A stretch of DNA of 6,543 bases from Calditrichota bacterium. GTDB taxonomy: Bacteria > Zhuqueibacterota > Zhuqueibacteria > Zhuqueibacterales > Geothermadaptataceae. Within the stretch, counting starts at the first letter, position 1. Each line of letters opens with the position of its first letter. Of the stretch, positions 6,164 through 6,543 are shown piece after piece. A program made the translations under genes and the position numbers. The stretch spans positions 1 to 6,543 of the forward strand of contig QQUM01000686.1 in NCBI GenBank assembly GCA_008501545.1, written 5' to 3'. The notes under the pieces were generated by a model, which worked only from the letters and a program-made list of their open reading frames with translations, made no database searches and had not been told where the DNA came from.

Positions 6164-6325
6164 TTATTTCCGTTTGTAAACTCGAACCCAATCCGAAGGA
6201 TTTAACGAATCATTTGTCGGCTTAAATGACGCTACTTCACTTCGTGTAATATCATCAGAATTGCATGAAGTGAGAATAACAAAAGCTGCCAATATCAGGC
6301 TGATTTGGAGTATCCGATTTCCCAT
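6164..6325 (-). CDS. Small putative lipoprotein (53 residues), function unknown
   Basis: The product begins MGNRILQISLILAAFVILTSC, a type II signal peptide: short charged n-region, hydrophobic core and lipobox LTSC with lipidated Cys21. A hydrophilic tail of 32 residues follows, ending SDWVRVYKRK. I do not recognise it. The start at 6325 lies 9 nt after GGAAGG; an ATG at 6334 in the same frame is in direct contact with that site and less likely. The gene begins 16 nt after the regulator stop codon and ends 31 nt before eda, so it appears to be part of the operon. It could be a genuine micro-lipoprotein of the cell envelope or the surviving N-terminus of a longer lipoprotein. I found no convincing continuation in the short gap before eda. 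Confidence 0.6.
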   Translation of the reverse strand: MGNRILQISLILAAFVILTSCNSDDITRSEVASFKPTNDSLNPSDWVRVYKRK

Positions 6326-6341
6326 TTTTAACATCCTTCCA

Positions 6342-6543
6342 TTAAAAATTATCTTCATAAAATTGATCATCCAATACTTCCAGCGCTTCATTCAAGCTTA
6401 ATTTAATATGACTATAAATACAATTATAGGCAGTGTCCGCGTCACGTTGTTCGATAGCTTTTACTATCTCTGAATGAGCTGATAGTGTTTCCTTGGCATG
6501 TTGAAGGTCGCGATGTTTAGAAATGTGTCCGAAAATTCGATTC
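6342..6543 (-). CDS. GntR/FadR-family regulator, C-terminal end (5' part outside window)
   Basis: The last 66 residues and the TAA stop are visible; the DNA-binding N-terminus is outside the window. The fragment is helical and carries the FCD-domain ending: LSAHSEIVKAIEQRDADTAY followed by NCIYSHIKLSL. The pattern H..I..AI..RD...A......H supplies two of the histidines that bind metal or ligand in FCD proteins. Regulators of this class (for example UxuR, ExuR and the FadR-type KdgR) often control hexuronate or KDG genes. Its position immediately upstream of lipoprotein-eda-kdgK in the same direction suggests it regulates this operon. The subfamily and effector cannot be decided from the fragment. 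Confidence 0.8.
   Translation of the reverse strand, partial: NRIFGHISKHRDLQHAKETLSAHSEIVKAIEQRDADTAYNCIYSHIKLSLNEALEVLDDQFYEDNF

Overview
All recognisable genes in this window lie on the minus strand. The visible layout, in order of transcription from the right edge, is: the 3' end of a GntR/FadR-type regulator, a tiny lipoprotein, a KDPG aldolase (eda-like), a KDG kinase (kdgK-like), a long palindromic repeat, a truncated Tat-signal/DUF362-like gene, a LacI-family regulator, and the N-terminal 745 residues of a TonB-dependent receptor that runs off the left edge. The receptor is a Gram-negative outer-membrane protein. Its carboxypeptidase-like N-terminal domain and its plug wording (FRGGRTGEVTYLIDG) resemble receptors of the FCB group, such as Calditrichota/KSB1-like or Ignavibacteria-like bacteria. 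The phylum guess is inference only.

Right part (about 4299-6543): a compact sugar-acid catabolic operon. KdgK phosphorylates 2-keto-3-deoxygluconate to KDPG, and the aldolase splits KDPG to pyruvate and glyceraldehyde-3-phosphate. This is the shared lower end of pectin, alginate and hexuronate breakdown. The upstream regulator fragment carries the FCD ligand-binding fold common in uronate regulators. A perfect 10-bp stem-loop sits between eda and kdgK.

Middle (about 4090-4298): a composite palindromic element with near-identical arms of 58 and 59 nt, each arm itself an imperfect hairpin. It lies directly 3' of kdgK. Beyond it is a Tat-signal gene cut short at 107 codons, probably a decayed DUF362 protein.

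Left part (1 to about 3700): lacI followed by the receptor. Three 18-bp sites with a central CG, close to TACTTTCTCGTGAAAGTA, lie in front of lacI (one) and in front of the receptor (two, 107 bp apart). This suggests that the LacI protein regulates itself and the receptor. A plausible reading is an uptake-plus-catabolism locus for a uronate-containing carbohydrate, but no depolymerase is visible and the substrate is not shown. I see no phage, CRISPR, tRNA or rRNA, and no clearly new enzymatic system. The most notable items are the operator set, the nested palindrome and the tiny operon lipoprotein.
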